Positions 16,989 through 25,852 are shown, counted from the first letter of the stretch. The stretch: 64,000 nucleotides of DNA from Lachnospiraceae bacterium (GCA_017938145.1 JAGBCB010000033.1:1-64000), one strand, 5' to 3'. Notes: generated by a model from the letters alone, not told the origin. A program made the numbers and translations.

Positions 16989-17520
16989 AATGATACACCT
17001 CCCTAAGCTGCTGTGCAGACTGTTCATCAATAAAAAACTGATATTGATGCAACATACATAAAGGCTCTGCCATTAATTTGCTCACATAATGTTCTAATAA
17101 CGTTTTATTTGCTGCAAATCCATGGACAGCTCCACAAAAGCCCCATTCTATAGATTTTTCACACGCAATCGCAAACAGATGTCCACCTACCCCTATGTAC
17201 TTTTGTTTTCCATTCATTTTATTATTATGCGGTGCTGTACATGCCCAGCATATAAATGCAGCTTGCGATACATCATCTTTTTGCAACGCAACTAACCCTT
17301 GTATTTCACCAATATCCTCTTTTAGAGAGAGGGCATATATCTCTACATTTTTGGATAATTCGGACCAATTAATATACCATCCCGTTTTTTCATTGAACTG
17401 TTCCAAAAAAGACTTTGTCTCAATCCTAAACACAACGGTTTCCTTAATTTTCTGCGTAGCAGACTCTTTTAAACACGGAACTATTTCATCTACCCACACA
17501 TTAACACTACTATTATGCAT
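16969..17520 (-). CDS. GNAT family N-acetyltransferase-like protein
   Basis: 183 residues. The central strand and helix with YIGVGGHLFAIACEKSIEWGFCGAVHG near 108-134 resemble the acetyl-CoA-binding region of GNAT proteins, and the following NKTLLEHYVSKLMAEPL fits the family's last helix and strand. The upstream strand (IYALSLKEDIGEIQGLVALQ) also fits. GGAGGAGAAG precedes the start. The substrate is unknown. It forms a two-gene unit with the overlapping 62-residue protein. GNAT toxins are known, but their antitoxins are usually upstream ribbon-helix-helix proteins, and none is seen here. Confidence 0.6.
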   Translation of the reverse strand: MHNSSVNVWVDEIVPCLKESATQKIKETVVFRIETKSFLEQFNEKTGWYINWSELSKNVEIYALSLKEDIGEIQGLVALQKDDVSQAAFICWACTAPHNNKMNGKQKYIGVGGHLFAIACEKSIEWGFCGAVHGFAANKTLLEHYVSKLMAEPLCMLHQYQFFIDEQSAQQLREVYHYEWRNT

Positions 17521-17824
17521 CGTTCTTCTCCTCCATTATAATTGTTTTCTCTATTGTTTGCAAGGTATCCTAAAGCATGAATTTTCAAAAATAATTCCAA
17601 AGAAATAAAGAATGTTTGGCCAAAACAAAAGAAATTATGCTTTGCAAGCATTATACCACACATACTCACTTTCGCCAATATTGCATTTTCTTCCCTTTCA
17701 CTTTTGAACACATCACAAAATCCTTTATCCATACGCCTTTGCACCTGTTTTCGTCAATTTTTCGTTCCGAAATTTCGTGCAAACCTGCCAAAAATCGGCT
17801 GTTTTTTTGTAAGGTTTTCCGAGA
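17521..17824. other. AT-rich intergenic region
   Basis: I see no gene or clear repeat between the divergent GNAT and 110-residue genes apart from the promoter listed next. Confidence 0.5.
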
Positions 17825-17853
17825 TTGTCAAGCCGGTTTTTATCATTTATACT
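17825..17853 (+). promoter_or_regulatory. Sigma-A promoter of the 110-residue gene
   Basis: TTGTCA (17825-17830), 17 bases, TATACT (17848-17853), about 65 bases before the start codon. Confidence 0.65.
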
Positions 17854-17919
17854 TAGCCCACAAAACGTTTTGTAAAACCAATCTCTTTTTTTATACATCA
17901 CATAACGGAGGAAAAACTT

Positions 17920-18252
17920 ATGATGACTGAAAGCGAATTCAAAGTACACATGAGTGCCTATTTACAAAGGCTTACAACCCCTATGCGGCACCAGATAAAG
18001 CAAATGGAACAGCGTTTAAGCAGAATTGAGAAAATAATTAATGGTGATATTTCACCCGCATTTCCTTACGTAACCGAGAATAGTACTTTATCTTTTTCCA
18101 ATCATTCTGTAACCGACACAAAAGAAGATAACAAATTTCCTCAAGAATCCGACAAAGAAGAACCTTTTATTATTGAGACATATTTAAAACTAATATACGA
18201 AGATGTGTCCATGATAAAAGATTTCATTGGCGAATACAAACATCCCTATTAA
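17920..18252 (+). CDS. Hypothetical protein, 110 residues
   Basis: No family recognised. The start has GGAGG 8 bases upstream and a plausible promoter. The N-terminal ~45 residues are likely helical and partly coiled-coil (RHQIKQMEQRLSRIEKIING). A Ser/Thr/Asn-rich linker follows, then an acidic stretch (TKEDNKFPQESDKEEPF) and a C-terminal helix (YLKLIYEDVSMIKDFIGEY). There is no signal peptide or membrane segment. It is monocistronic, ending at a shared terminator with spmB. Confidence 0.65.
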   Translation: MMTESEFKVHMSAYLQRLTTPMRHQIKQMEQRLSRIEKIINGDISPAFPYVTENSTLSFSNHSVTDTKEDNKFPQESDKEEPFIIETYLKLIYEDVSMIKDFIGEYKHPY

Positions 18253-18269
18253 TAATTCTTACTGATGGC

Positions 18270-18295
18270 AGGGGGAGACTTAATTTTCTCCCCCT
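18270..18295. terminator. Bidirectional terminator between the 110-residue gene and spmB
   Basis: AGGGGGAGA pairs perfectly with TCTCCCCCT across an 8-base loop, at the converging ends of two genes. Confidence 0.7.
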
Positions 18296-18819
18296 CACAC
18301 CCACTGTGCCACCCAAATACTTGCCACAATGCCCACCAACGTGGAAATCAGCCCGCCTGCCAGTGTCCATCTGGCCTTCCTTACTTTAGCGGCAATCAGG
18401 TACACGCTCATAGTGTAAAACACGGTTTCCGTGCTGGAGCATAATATGGATACGGTTTTGCCGAGCAGGGAATCCGGACCGTAGGTTTCAAAAATGTCAA
18501 GGACAAGGCCGGTGGCTGCAGAGGAGGAAAACAGCTTTATAAAAGAAACCGGAAGCAGGGCTGCGTCAAAGTGCAGGGCATTTGCCACCGGTGCCAGCCA
18601 TCCTGCCAGAATATCCAGCGCCCCCGAGGCGCGTAAAACCCCCACCGCCATCAAAAGACCTATCAGGGTGGGCAGCAGTTCCACCACCGTCTTCATGCCG
18701 TCTTTGGCGCCTTTTACAAATTCCTGATACACGTCTACTTTCTGCAAGATGCCAAATCCCACAATATAAAAAATCAACAAGGGAATCATATAATAAGAAA
18801 GATATACTAAAAAGTCCAT
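18295..18819 (-). CDS. spmB: Spore maturation protein B
   Basis: 174 residues, integral membrane protein of the nucleoside-recognition (Gate) domain family. Several hydrophobic segments are visible, with family motifs GAKDGMKTVVELLPTLIGLLMAV near 37-59, LLPVSFIKLFSSSAATGL near 88 and SSTETVFYTMSVYL near 128. SpmB works with SpmA in dehydration of the spore core. In most spore formers spmA and spmB are adjacent, but here galE lies between them. A weak GGGGCGGTG site precedes the ATG. Confidence 0.93.
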   Translation of the reverse strand: MDFLVYLSYYMIPLLIFYIVGFGILQKVDVYQEFVKGAKDGMKTVVELLPTLIGLLMAVGVLRASGALDILAGWLAPVANALHFDAALLPVSFIKLFSSSAATGLVLDIFETYGPDSLLGKTVSILCSSTETVFYTMSVYLIAAKVRKARWTLAGGLISTLVGIVASIWVAQWV

Positions 18820-18872
18820 AGAAAAACACCGCCCCGGTACAATTAGTATATTGTATCGTGACGGTGTGAATT

Positions 18873-19889
18873 TTATGCCTCGTATCCGTTTGGATTATTG
18901 CTCTGCCATCTCCAGGTGTCTTCGCACATTTCTTCGATGCCGCGCTCTGCAGTCCAGCCCAGCTCTTCCTTTGCCTTGGCAGGGTCTGCATAGCAGGTGG
19001 AAATGTCGCCCGGGCGACGTTCTCTGATAATATAAGGGATTTCCTTGCCGCAAGCCTTTTCGAATGCCTTAACGATGTCAAGAACGCTGTAGCCGTTACC
19101 GGTACCCAGATTATAAATGGAGACGCCGCTCTTGTCTTCAATCTTCTTTAATGCCTTTACGTGGCCGATAGCAAGGTCAACTACGTGGATGTAGTCTCTG
19201 ACACCGGTGCCGTCGTGGGTATCGTAATTGTTGCCGAATACGTTGAGGCGCTCTAACTTGCCAACCGCAACCTGGGAAATATAAGGTACCAGGTTGTTTG
19301 GAATGCCCTTAGGGTCTTCACCGATGATGCCGCTCTTATGGGCACCGATTGGGTTGAAGTAGCGGAGAAGTACCACGTTCCATTCAGGGTCTGCAGTGTT
19401 CAGATCGGTTAAAATCTGCTCCAGCATCCCCTTGGTGCGGCCGTATGGGTTGGTGATGTCGCCCTTTGGACAAGCCTCGGTAATAGGAATAAATGCCGGG
19501 CTGCCGTAAACCGTAGCGGAAGAACTGAAAATAATGTTCTTTACGCCGTGGGCTCTCATAACGTCACACAGGATGAGGGTGCCTGTGATGTTGTTATGAT
19601 AGTATTCCAGTGGCTTTGCCACGGACTCACCTACTGCTTTTAAGCCGGCAAAGTGAATAACCGCATCGATGCTTTCCTTCTCAAAAATTTTCTCTAATGC
19701 TTCTTTATCTAAAAGATCTGCCTGATAAAATACCACCGGTTTTCCTGTGATTTTTTCCACACGCTCTAAGGACTTTTCACTGGAATTGCACAAATTATCC
19801 ACCACAACTACTTCGTGGCCTGCATTTAATAACTCTACGCATGTGTGACTGCCGATATAGCCGGCACCGCCGGTAACAAGTATTCTCAT
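18873..19889 (-). CDS. galE: UDP-glucose 4-epimerase
   Basis: 338 residues from the ATG at 19889, preceded by GGAGG 8 bases away; an earlier in-frame ATG at 19904 lacks a site. The NAD-binding motif GGAGYIGSH is at 7-15, the catalytic Ser-Ser-Ala-Thr is in FSSSATVYG, and the catalytic YGRTK lies about 26 residues later. [10 protein letters not shown] and [14 protein letters not shown] are typical. It interconverts UDP-glucose and UDP-galactose, linking galactose use with wall and flagellar sugars. It lies between spmB and spmA on the same strand; a short gap to spmB suggests possible co-transcription. Confidence 0.97.
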   Translation of the reverse strand: MRILVTGGAGYIGSHTCVELLNAGHEVVVVDNLCNSSEKSLERVEKITGKPVVFYQADLLDKEALEKIFEKESIDAVIHFAGLKAVGESVAKPLEYYHNNITGTLILCDVMRAHGVKNIIFSSSATVYGSPAFIPITEACPKGDITNPYGRTKGMLEQILTDLNTADPEWNVVLLRYFNPIGAHKSGIIGEDPKGIPNNLVPYISQVAVGKLERLNVFGNNYDTHDGTGVRDYIHVVDLAIGHVKALKKIEDKSGVSIYNLGTGNGYSVLDIVKAFEKACGKEIPYIIRERRPGDISTCYADPAKAKEELGWTAERGIEEMCEDTWRWQSNNPNGYEA

Positions 19890-20035
19890 AACCATATCCT
19901 CCATCTTCTTTTCCGTTTTTTGTCGGATTTCTTCTTTTCTGTATACAGTATAACAGACCTTCTTACAAAATGCAATCTCTTTTTTAAGTTTTTTGTTTTG
20001 TTCTAAAATTATTGTTTTAAACGACTAAAAGTCCG

Positions 20036-20620
20036 CTACTTTCTTGCTTTTAGCTTACAAAACACCACTGCTACAATGGTACTGATTACCGTTGCCAAAA
20101 TTACCGGAGCCACAATAGCAGCCGGGGATGTACTGCCATACTGGCTGCGGTAGGCAATCATATTAATGGGAATCAGCTGCAGGGAGGACATATTAATCAC
20201 CAACAGGGTGCACATTTCATCACTGGCCTCATACCCCGGCATCCCCCGTTCCTCCTCAAGCGCCGCCAGCTCCTCCATTGCCTTGATGCCCGCCGGTGTT
20301 GCCGCCCAGCCCAGGCCCAGCACATTTGCCACCATATTGGTTGCTATGTACTCCGCCGCCTTGGAATCCTTCTTAATTTTCGGAAATAAAAACCCAATTA
20401 CTGGCGAAAGCCATCCTGCCATTTTTTCCAGCAAGCCGCTGGCTCTTGCCACCTGCATAAGTCCTGTCCACATGGACAAAATACCCATCATGGTAATACA
20501 AAGGGTTACCGCACTGCCCGCAGATTCCAGTGCTCCGTTGCCCACTGCTTCCATATTTCCTGTAAGAATTCCTACAACTACACCGATTAAAATCATGAGT
20601 GCCCAGATTGTATTTAACAT
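20036..20620 (-). CDS. spmA: Spore maturation protein A
   Basis: 194 residues, membrane protein with four or more hydrophobic segments. Family features are MLNTIWALMILIGVVVGI at the N-terminus, LCITMMGILSMWTGLMQVA near 40, NMVANVLGLGWAATPAGIKAM near 95 and LLVINMSSLQLIPINMIAYR near 138. It partners SpmB in spore core dehydration. The B partner is about 1.2 kb downstream, beyond galE. Confidence 0.93.
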   Translation of the reverse strand: MLNTIWALMILIGVVVGILTGNMEAVGNGALESAGSAVTLCITMMGILSMWTGLMQVARASGLLEKMAGWLSPVIGFLFPKIKKDSKAAEYIATNMVANVLGLGWAATPAGIKAMEELAALEEERGMPGYEASDEMCTLLVINMSSLQLIPINMIAYRSQYGSTSPAAIVAPVILATVISTIVAVVFCKLKARK

Positions 20621-20719
20621 CTCTTCTCCAAAACCGTCTTTTTTTCAGCATATTCGCAAAATCCTTCCTTCATTCTCCAAATCGTCCGTCAAAAAATGTT
20701 AAGAATTTCCAAATTGCCC

Positions 20720-20748
20720 TTTACAAATTCTTCCTTTTCTTGTATAAT
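20720..20748 (+). promoter_or_regulatory. Sigma-A promoter of the abrB-like gene
   Basis: TTTACA (20720-20725), 17 bases, TATAAT (20743-20748); the start codon is 61 bases downstream of the -10 box, with AAGGAG before it. Confidence 0.8.
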
Positions 20749-20808
20749 GATGGCACGAGCTTTGATAGAGGGCAAGTTCAAAATCTAAAGAAGTAAGGAG
20801 AATTTATC

Positions 20809-21078
20809 ATGGGTCAGATAATTAAAAACACCGGCATTGTCCGCAAGCTGGACGAGCTGGGCAGAATCACTTTACCAATCGAGTTACGCAGAAATCTGGA
20901 AATCGGAGAAAAAGATCCTGTGGAGATTTACGTTTCTGAAGATATGATTATCTTAAAGAAATTTGCTCCTGTGGATACTTTTACCGGCAGCACAGAAAAC
21001 CTCGTAGAATTTCATGGCAAAATGGTTTCTAAGGAATCCATTGAAGAACTTGCAAAACTTGCAGGTCTTATCAAATAA
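20809..21078 (+). CDS. abrB: AbrB family transition-state regulator
   Basis: 89 residues. The N-terminal swapped-hairpin DNA-binding domain is clear: KNTGIVRKLDELGRITLPIELRRNLEIGEKDPVEIYV, as in AbrB/Abh/SpoVT. The C-terminal tail (SKESIEELAKLAGLI) is the usual multimerisation region. In Bacillus subtilis abrB lies beside the rsmI/ricT/holB block, and the same neighbourhood is kept here on the opposite strand. It probably represses stationary-phase or sporulation genes. It has its own promoter and a strong terminator. Confidence 0.93.
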   Translation: MGQIIKNTGIVRKLDELGRITLPIELRRNLEIGEKDPVEIYVSEDMIILKKFAPVDTFTGSTENLVEFHGKMVSKESIEELAKLAGLIK

Positions 21079-21103
21079 GTACATACCCACGGCTAAAGAT
21101 AAC

Positions 21104-21134
21104 AAAGCCCATCACTGTTTCCGTGATGGGCTTT
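21104..21134. terminator. Bidirectional terminator between abrB and rsmI
   Basis: AAAGCCCATCAC pairs with GTGATGGGCTTT across a 7-base loop; an A-run and T-run flank it. Confidence 0.85.
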
Positions 21135-21158
21135 TACTATTTGACAAACTGCTGCTAT

Positions 21159-22001
21159 TTATTTTTCCAACAATGCCTGATACACGTCCCGCTTAGAGAT
21201 TCCTCTGTCGGCTGCGGCCGCCTTCATGGCTTCTTTTTTATCCATGCCCTGAGAAAGATAATGTTCCACGTGTTCTTCGATGGACATTTCCTGCCATTTG
21301 GACTGTTCTTCTTTTTCAAATTCGGCAAAATCCTTGCCGTGGATTACCAGCACACATTCCCCTCTTGGTTCCTCAGCTTCAAAATGAGCAATCACTTCGG
21401 AAATCAGTCCGGACACCGTAGTCTCATGCTTTTTGGTAAGCTCCCGGCACACGGTCATCTGACGGTCGCCTAAGGTTTCCAACAAAAGCGCCAGCGTCTT
21501 TTTTAAACGGTGAGGCGCCTCGTACAGGATGATGGTTCTGGTTTCTTCCTGTAAATCTGCCAGTACCTGACGGCATTCTTTTTTATCGGAAGGAAGAAAT
21601 GCCTCAAACGCAAAGCGTCTGGTTGGCAGCCCGGAAATAGTCAACGCCGTTACGCAAGCGCAGGCTCCCGGCAGGCTTGTTACGGTAATGCCCGCTTCTC
21701 TTGCCATTTTTACCAGCTCTTCGCCCGGGTCGGAAATACCCGGTGTTCCCGCATCGGTAATTAGCGCCACGTTGGTACCGGACAGCATTTGCTGTACCAG
21801 TTCTCTTCCTTTTTCTATTTTGTTGTATTCGTGATAACTCGTCATCGGCGTTTTAATCTCGAAGTGATTTAACAGCTTAATGCTGTTTCTGGTGTCCTCC
21901 GCCGCAATCACATCCACCTCTTTTAAGGTGCGGATGACGCGGAAGGTCATATCCTCCAGATTTCCAATGGGAGTGGCACACAAATATAAGGTTCCTGACA
22001 T
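21159..22001 (-). CDS. rsmI: 16S rRNA 2'-O-ribose C1402 methyltransferase
   Basis: 280 residues, RsmI (YabC) family. Motifs are LYLCATPIGNLEDMTFR at the N-terminus, VIAAEDTRNSIKLLNHFEI near 31, LITDAGTPGISDPG near 79, SLPGACACVTALTISGLP near 105 and LYEAPHRL near 158. It uses SAM to methylate C1402 in the decoding centre. It is the last gene of the gmk-like to rsmI block; about 50 bases separate it from the upstream methyltransferase gene. Confidence 0.96.
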   Translation of the reverse strand: MSGTLYLCATPIGNLEDMTFRVIRTLKEVDVIAAEDTRNSIKLLNHFEIKTPMTSYHEYNKIEKGRELVQQMLSGTNVALITDAGTPGISDPGEELVKMAREAGITVTSLPGACACVTALTISGLPTRRFAFEAFLPSDKKECRQVLADLQEETRTIILYEAPHRLKKTLALLLETLGDRQMTVCRELTKKHETTVSGLISEVIAHFEAEEPRGECVLVIHGKDFAEFEKEEQSKWQEMSIEEHVEHYLSQGMDKKEAMKAAAADRGISKRDVYQALLEK

Positions 22002-22052
22002 AGGTCTTTCCCTCTCTTACTATATATATAAGCCGCCTTACGGCAGGCAAAA

Positions 22053-22796
22053 TCAATAGCCGTATACCTCGTAAATTTCGTCGGTATACACACCCGGTTC
22101 CTTGTAAACAATGAGCGGCGGTGCAATTTTTATCATGGATTTGCCGCCCTTTAGGCATTCCAACAGTACCATGTTCGGTTCCTTATCCGCAAAGGGATGA
22201 ACCAACCGCATGCCCTTTGGCTCTAATTTATACTTTTGGCACATAGCAAAAATTTCTGCTAAGCGGAAAGGCCGGTGCACCATATAAAAACGGCCGTTTG
22301 GCTTTAACACCGCAGCTGCCTCCCTTACCACATCCTCCAGAGAGCAAAGCACCTCGTGCCTTGCAATGGCCTTTGGAAGCTCCGGATTTTTTAACCCGTG
22401 CATGTCATTCATGTAAGGCGGATTGCAGGTGACCACTTCAAAGGTTGCCTTGCCGAAAATAGCGGAAGCTTCTTTAATGTCGCCAGTAACCACTTCGATT
22501 TTTTCCTGAAGATGGTTCATTGCCACACTGCGGCGGGCCATGTCTGCACTTTCTTCCTGAATTTCCAAAGCAGTTAAGTGTCCTGCTTCGGTTTTGGCAG
22601 ACAGCAAAATCGGAATAATACCCGTGCCGGTGCCCATATCAAGCACCCTTTCTCCCGGCTTCACCTTGGCAAATCCGGATAACAGCACCGCATCCATGCC
22701 AAAGCAGAACTTTTCTTCATTCTGGATAATTTTCAGGTTATTCCTCTGCAAATCGTCGATGCGCTCGCCGGGCAGAAGGTTTGCCTTTTCTTCCAT
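22053..22796 (-). CDS. trmN6: tRNA1(Val) adenine-37 N6-methyltransferase family protein
   Basis: 247 residues, YabB/TrmN6 family. The SAM-binding motif VLDMGTGTGIIPILL is near 51, and the catalytic NPPY of N6-adenine methyltransferases appears as CNPPYM near 128. The N-terminal FCFGMDAVLLSGFAK is characteristic. It starts 3 bases after the ricT stop codon, with AGGAG in the overlap zone, so it is co-translated. The exact tRNA substrate is inferred from the family. Confidence 0.93.
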   Translation of the reverse strand: MEEKANLLPGERIDDLQRNNLKIIQNEEKFCFGMDAVLLSGFAKVKPGERVLDMGTGTGIIPILLSAKTEAGHLTALEIQEESADMARRSVAMNHLQEKIEVVTGDIKEASAIFGKATFEVVTCNPPYMNDMHGLKNPELPKAIARHEVLCSLEDVVREAAAVLKPNGRFYMVHRPFRLAEIFAMCQKYKLEPKGMRLVHPFADKEPNMVLLECLKGGKSMIKIAPPLIVYKEPGVYTDEIYEVYGY

Positions 22797-22798
22797 GA

Positions 22799-23707
22799 TT
22801 AGTCTCCTAAATTGGATTTGCCTTCTCTCTTTTCCAGCATCTCCAGTGCCTTTAATTCTGCATCATCGGTAGTGTTACGTTCTTTTCTGCGGCGTGGCTT
22901 GAAGGAAAGCTCGGAAGTATGGTAATCCTTAACTTCCTTTTCGTCGTTATCCTTGGTGATAACCACCTTAACACGCTGCTTTAATACGCTGACACTCTGT
23001 ACCTCGCCCTTGAAACCGTCCTTTGTGGTAACAAAATCGCCCACATTCGGAAGCTTGCTGTTTAAGTCTTCGTAAGCTTCTTCTTCGTTCTTTAAGCAGC
23101 ACATGAGTCTGCCGCACACGCCGGAAATCTTGGTTGGGTTTAAAGACAGGTTCTGCTCCTTTGCCATCTTAATGGAAACCGGTACAAAATCGGTTAAATA
23201 GGAATGGCAGCAAAGCGGTCTGCCGCACACACCGATGCCGCCGAGAATTTTGGTCTCGTCACGGACACCAATCTGGCGCAGCTCGATTCTTGTTTTAAAC
23301 ACGGATGCCAGGTCCTTTACCAGGTCACGGAAGTCGATACGTCCGTCGGCGGTAAAGTAGAACAGCACCTTGTTGTTATCAAACGTATACTCACAGTCGA
23401 TGAGCTTCATTTCCAGCTCATGCTTTCTGATTTTTTCCAGACAAATCTTGAACGCTTCCTTTTCTTTTTCTTTGTTGGCGCGTTCGATTTCATCATCCTC
23501 CGGTGTTGCCGGACGGATAACCGGTTTTAACGGCTGAATTACCTTATCGTCTTCTACTTCCTTTGGCGCCAGCACAACAAAACCGTATTCCACGCCTCTG
23601 GCAGTTTCTACAATTACATTGCTGCCCTGCTTGATATCAAAATCAAGTGGGTCAAAATAATATACCTTTCCCGCTTTACGAAAGCGGACACCAATTACCT
23701 TAATCAT
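22799..23707 (-). CDS. ricT: RicT/YaaT PSP1-domain protein
   Basis: 302 residues. The PSP1 domain (about 60-200) and cysteine set GGIGVCGRPLCCHSYL near 156 and ISGVCGRLMCCLKNE near 194 are diagnostic of RicT. In Bacillus RicT joins RicA and RicF in an iron-sulfur complex that stimulates RNase Y processing and supports sporulation, competence and biofilm. The cysteines that ligate the cluster are all present. GGAGG precedes the ATG. The order holB-ricT-trmN6-rsmI matches Bacillus, but yabA is absent between ricT and trmN6. Confidence 0.95.
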   Translation of the reverse strand: MIKVIGVRFRKAGKVYYFDPLDFDIKQGSNVIVETARGVEYGFVVLAPKEVEDDKVIQPLKPVIRPATPEDDEIERANKEKEKEAFKICLEKIRKHELEMKLIDCEYTFDNNKVLFYFTADGRIDFRDLVKDLASVFKTRIELRQIGVRDETKILGGIGVCGRPLCCHSYLTDFVPVSIKMAKEQNLSLNPTKISGVCGRLMCCLKNEEEAYEDLNSKLPNVGDFVTTKDGFKGEVQSVSVLKQRVKVVITKDNDEKEVKDYHTSELSFKPRRRKERNTTDDAELKALEMLEKREGKSNLGD

Positions 23708-23744
23708 AATCTATAACCTCCACATTACTCTTTTCTAATATAAA

Positions 23745-24725
23745 TCAGCCCTTCATGGTGTACAACAGCATCTCCAGGGAAATCTCCAGGTTTACATTGG
23801 CGCTCATGCGCTGTCTTGTTGTTTCCACAGCCTCGATACACTCTTCGATACGGGCATAGCTCATTTGCTCTGCCTGGGCGGATAAGTCTTTTTCTTCTTC
23901 CCTAAATACCAGTCTTCCGGACCCGCCTGTGGATTTCATGACCAGCACATCCCGGTACCACAAATTAATCAGGGATAAAATATCGGGAAGCTCTGCCTTT
24001 CGGCCGGCCCATTCCTTTACCTTTTTGTAAATTTCTTCTGCCGGCATGGAGTCAAGACGCCGAAGCACCCGGATAACCTCATCCTTTAAATCCACAAATT
24101 CACCGGACTGGGCGTAGGCAATGGCCTTGCCCGGTACTCCGTCGGCAAAATCCGCTGCCACCTCTGCCATAAAGCTTGCAATGCCGTAGTGCTCGGTTAA
24201 CAGCTTTTTGATTTGTCCTCTTGCCACCGGACGTACATTTAATAAAATGCACCGGGACAAAATGGTTGGAAGCAGAAGCTTGGCATTTACCGTAAGAAGA
24301 ATAATTACCGCATATTCCGGCGGCTCCTCAATGGTTTTTAACATGGCGTTTTGCGCCTGTTCCGTCATTTTTTCCGCTTCATCTATAATATAGACCTTGT
24401 AGGGTCTGCTATAGGGTTTGACCAAAATATCATTGTTTAACTGAAGGCGGATGTCATCAACACTGATGCTTGCCTTCTCATGTGTTACACGCCGGATATC
24501 CGGATGATTTCCGGATACTGCCTGTTTACAGGACTGACAGTGCCCGCAAGGCTCAATTCCGCCTTCTTCGCACTGCAGGGTGGTGGCAAAAACGTCTGCC
24601 AGCAGCTTCTTTCCGGAGCCTGCTTCCCCCTGGATAATATACGCATGGGAAACCTTGCCCATCCGAATGGCATTCTGTAAATGCCCTTTCATATGCTCTT
24701 GTCCGATAATGTCCTGAAACTTCAT
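23745..24725 (-). CDS. holB: DNA polymerase III delta-prime subunit
   Basis: 326 residues from the ATG at 24725 after GAGG; a TTG start 12 bases upstream would overrun that site. The AAA+ clamp-loader fold is visible: FQDIIGQEH at the N-terminus, P-loop QGEAGSGKKLLAD near 36, four zinc-binding cysteines in CEEGGIEPCGHCQSCK near 57, and sensor region LLPTILSRCILL. The Walker A loop is retained (GEAGSGKK), although Ser/Thr after GK is replaced by Lys, as in many delta-prime subunits that do not hydrolyse ATP. It loads the sliding clamp with tau and delta. Confidence 0.94.
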   Translation of the reverse strand: MKFQDIIGQEHMKGHLQNAIRMGKVSHAYIIQGEAGSGKKLLADVFATTLQCEEGGIEPCGHCQSCKQAVSGNHPDIRRVTHEKASISVDDIRLQLNNDILVKPYSRPYKVYIIDEAEKMTEQAQNAMLKTIEEPPEYAVIILLTVNAKLLLPTILSRCILLNVRPVARGQIKKLLTEHYGIASFMAEVAADFADGVPGKAIAYAQSGEFVDLKDEVIRVLRRLDSMPAEEIYKKVKEWAGRKAELPDILSLINLWYRDVLVMKSTGGSGRLVFREEEKDLSAQAEQMSYARIEECIEAVETTRQRMSANVNLEISLEMLLYTMKG

Positions 24726-24780
24726 AGTTTTCCTCAAAATTATGCCGACCGGTTGGCCGGCCGCTGGCCTTTGCTGCGTC

Positions 24781-25236
24781 TTATGTTAAAATATCCAGCA
24801 AAAGACCCCGAATCTCGTCGATTTTACTTAAAATAAATAAATGGTCCTTTTCTTCCTTTAACAGCTCTGCTGCCAGAAGGTCCAGGTTTTCATCCACCAG
24901 TTTAATCATGCCGTACACACGGTGTCTGCCCCGGCGGTCCAAAAAATTTTCTCTGGTAAACTTGTGGGAACGGGACACAATCTCATTCATAAACTCCTGA
25001 ATGAGGGACCGGTAGTACTTCATATCCCGCACATCCATATGCTTGGCAATCTTTTTGCCCTCTTTTTCGATGTCGGTAAGAAGTCCGGATAACCGCTCCG
25101 CCAGCGCCGTTTCTTCAATGGCGGAAAGCAGGGTGAACTGGAAGCTTCCGTCCGCCTGCTGTGGCGCCGGTGCTTTTGCCTCCACCTGATTAACCTGCTG
25201 CATCTGGTTTATCTTTACATCAAAATTATTATCCAT
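24781..25236 (-). CDS. yaaR: YaaR family (DUF327) protein
   Basis: 151 residues from the ATG at 25236, with AAGGGGGG upstream. The family signature is EKEGKKIAKHMDVRDMKYYRSLIQEFMNEI near 74-103, followed by RHRVYGMIKLVDENLDLLA. YaaR is a small helical protein of unknown function that lies between tmk and holB in Bacillus. It overlaps the kinase gene upstream by 8 bases. A short GC-rich palindrome-containing gap lies before holB. Confidence 0.88.
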   Translation of the reverse strand: MDNNFDVKINQMQQVNQVEAKAPAPQQADGSFQFTLLSAIEETALAERLSGLLTDIEKEGKKIAKHMDVRDMKYYRSLIQEFMNEIVSRSHKFTRENFLDRRGRHRVYGMIKLVDENLDLLAAELLKEEKDHLFILSKIDEIRGLLLDILT

Positions 25237-25852
25237 CGACAAGCCCCCCTTCCAAAAGAGCTGCAATGTCTGCCTCTATCTCTGCACAACACTCGTCCAA
25301 ATCCCGGTTAAAGTACCGTTTACTAATACCAAGTCGTTGTAATTCTTCCTCTGCAAAATCCTCTTCATCTGCCAGGAACCGGCGGCAAACCTCTTTATAG
25401 TTCGGATTCTTCTGCAAAGACTCCCGGTTGATGTAGCGGATGAGCCGGTCCTTTGCATCGGCTTCAATATAAATCGGAATAACCTGTTCTTTATTATAGT
25501 AATCACGGATCATCTCAAAACCCGCCAGCGTATTTATCATTAAATAACTGTGATTTTCCAAATCGATTTGTCCGTCGTTTACCGTAAAATAGTACCATGG
25601 ACCGTGCACCGTATGGAAGCAGCGTTCTTCGATTACCTTGCCGTCCTCCCGAAGCTTTTGCAATTCCTGCTCGGTGGCAAAGAAATACTCCACGCCGTTT
25701 TGCTCTCCCGGACGCATCGGACGGGTAGTGTAAATCACAACGGTTTTTGGCGCAGCCTCACCGGCCTTTGCCTCAAGGCTGTCCAGCACCCGCTTATACA
25801 CCGTGTCTTTTCCTGATGAAGTTTTTCCCATGACTACAAAAATTTTGCCCAT
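25229..25852 (-). CDS. Guanylate kinase-like protein
   Basis: 207 residues. The P-loop VMGKTSSGKDTV is at 7-18, and the GMP-binding segment YTTRPMRPGEQNGVEYFF near 41 is that of guanylate kinases. The middle departs from housekeeping Gmk: ERCFHTVHGPWYYFTVNDGQ replaces the usual region around the second GMP-contacting loop, and the C-terminal half (RRFLADEEDFAEEELQRLG) is atypical. It occupies the position that thymidylate kinase holds in Bacillus. I infer a nucleotide kinase, possibly a second Gmk paralogue with an altered substrate. GGAGG precedes the start. Confidence 0.75.
   Translation of the reverse strand: MGKIFVVMGKTSSGKDTVYKRVLDSLEAKAGEAAPKTVVIYTTRPMRPGEQNGVEYFFATEQELQKLREDGKVIEERCFHTVHGPWYYFTVNDGQIDLENHSYLMINTLAGFEMIRDYYNKEQVIPIYIEADAKDRLIRYINRESLQKNPNYKEVCRRFLADEEDFAEEELQRLGISKRYFNRDLDECCAEIEADIAALLEGGLVDG

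Noticed and set aside
20166-20702. Long open frame antisense to spmA (178 codons).
   Set aside because: No ribosome binding site or family; the spmA frame explains the sequence.
20809-21078. AbrB-like protein as a MazE-type antitoxin.
   Set aside because: It has the AbrB C-terminal region, stands alone with its own promoter and terminator, and keeps AbrB synteny; no toxin gene is adjacent.
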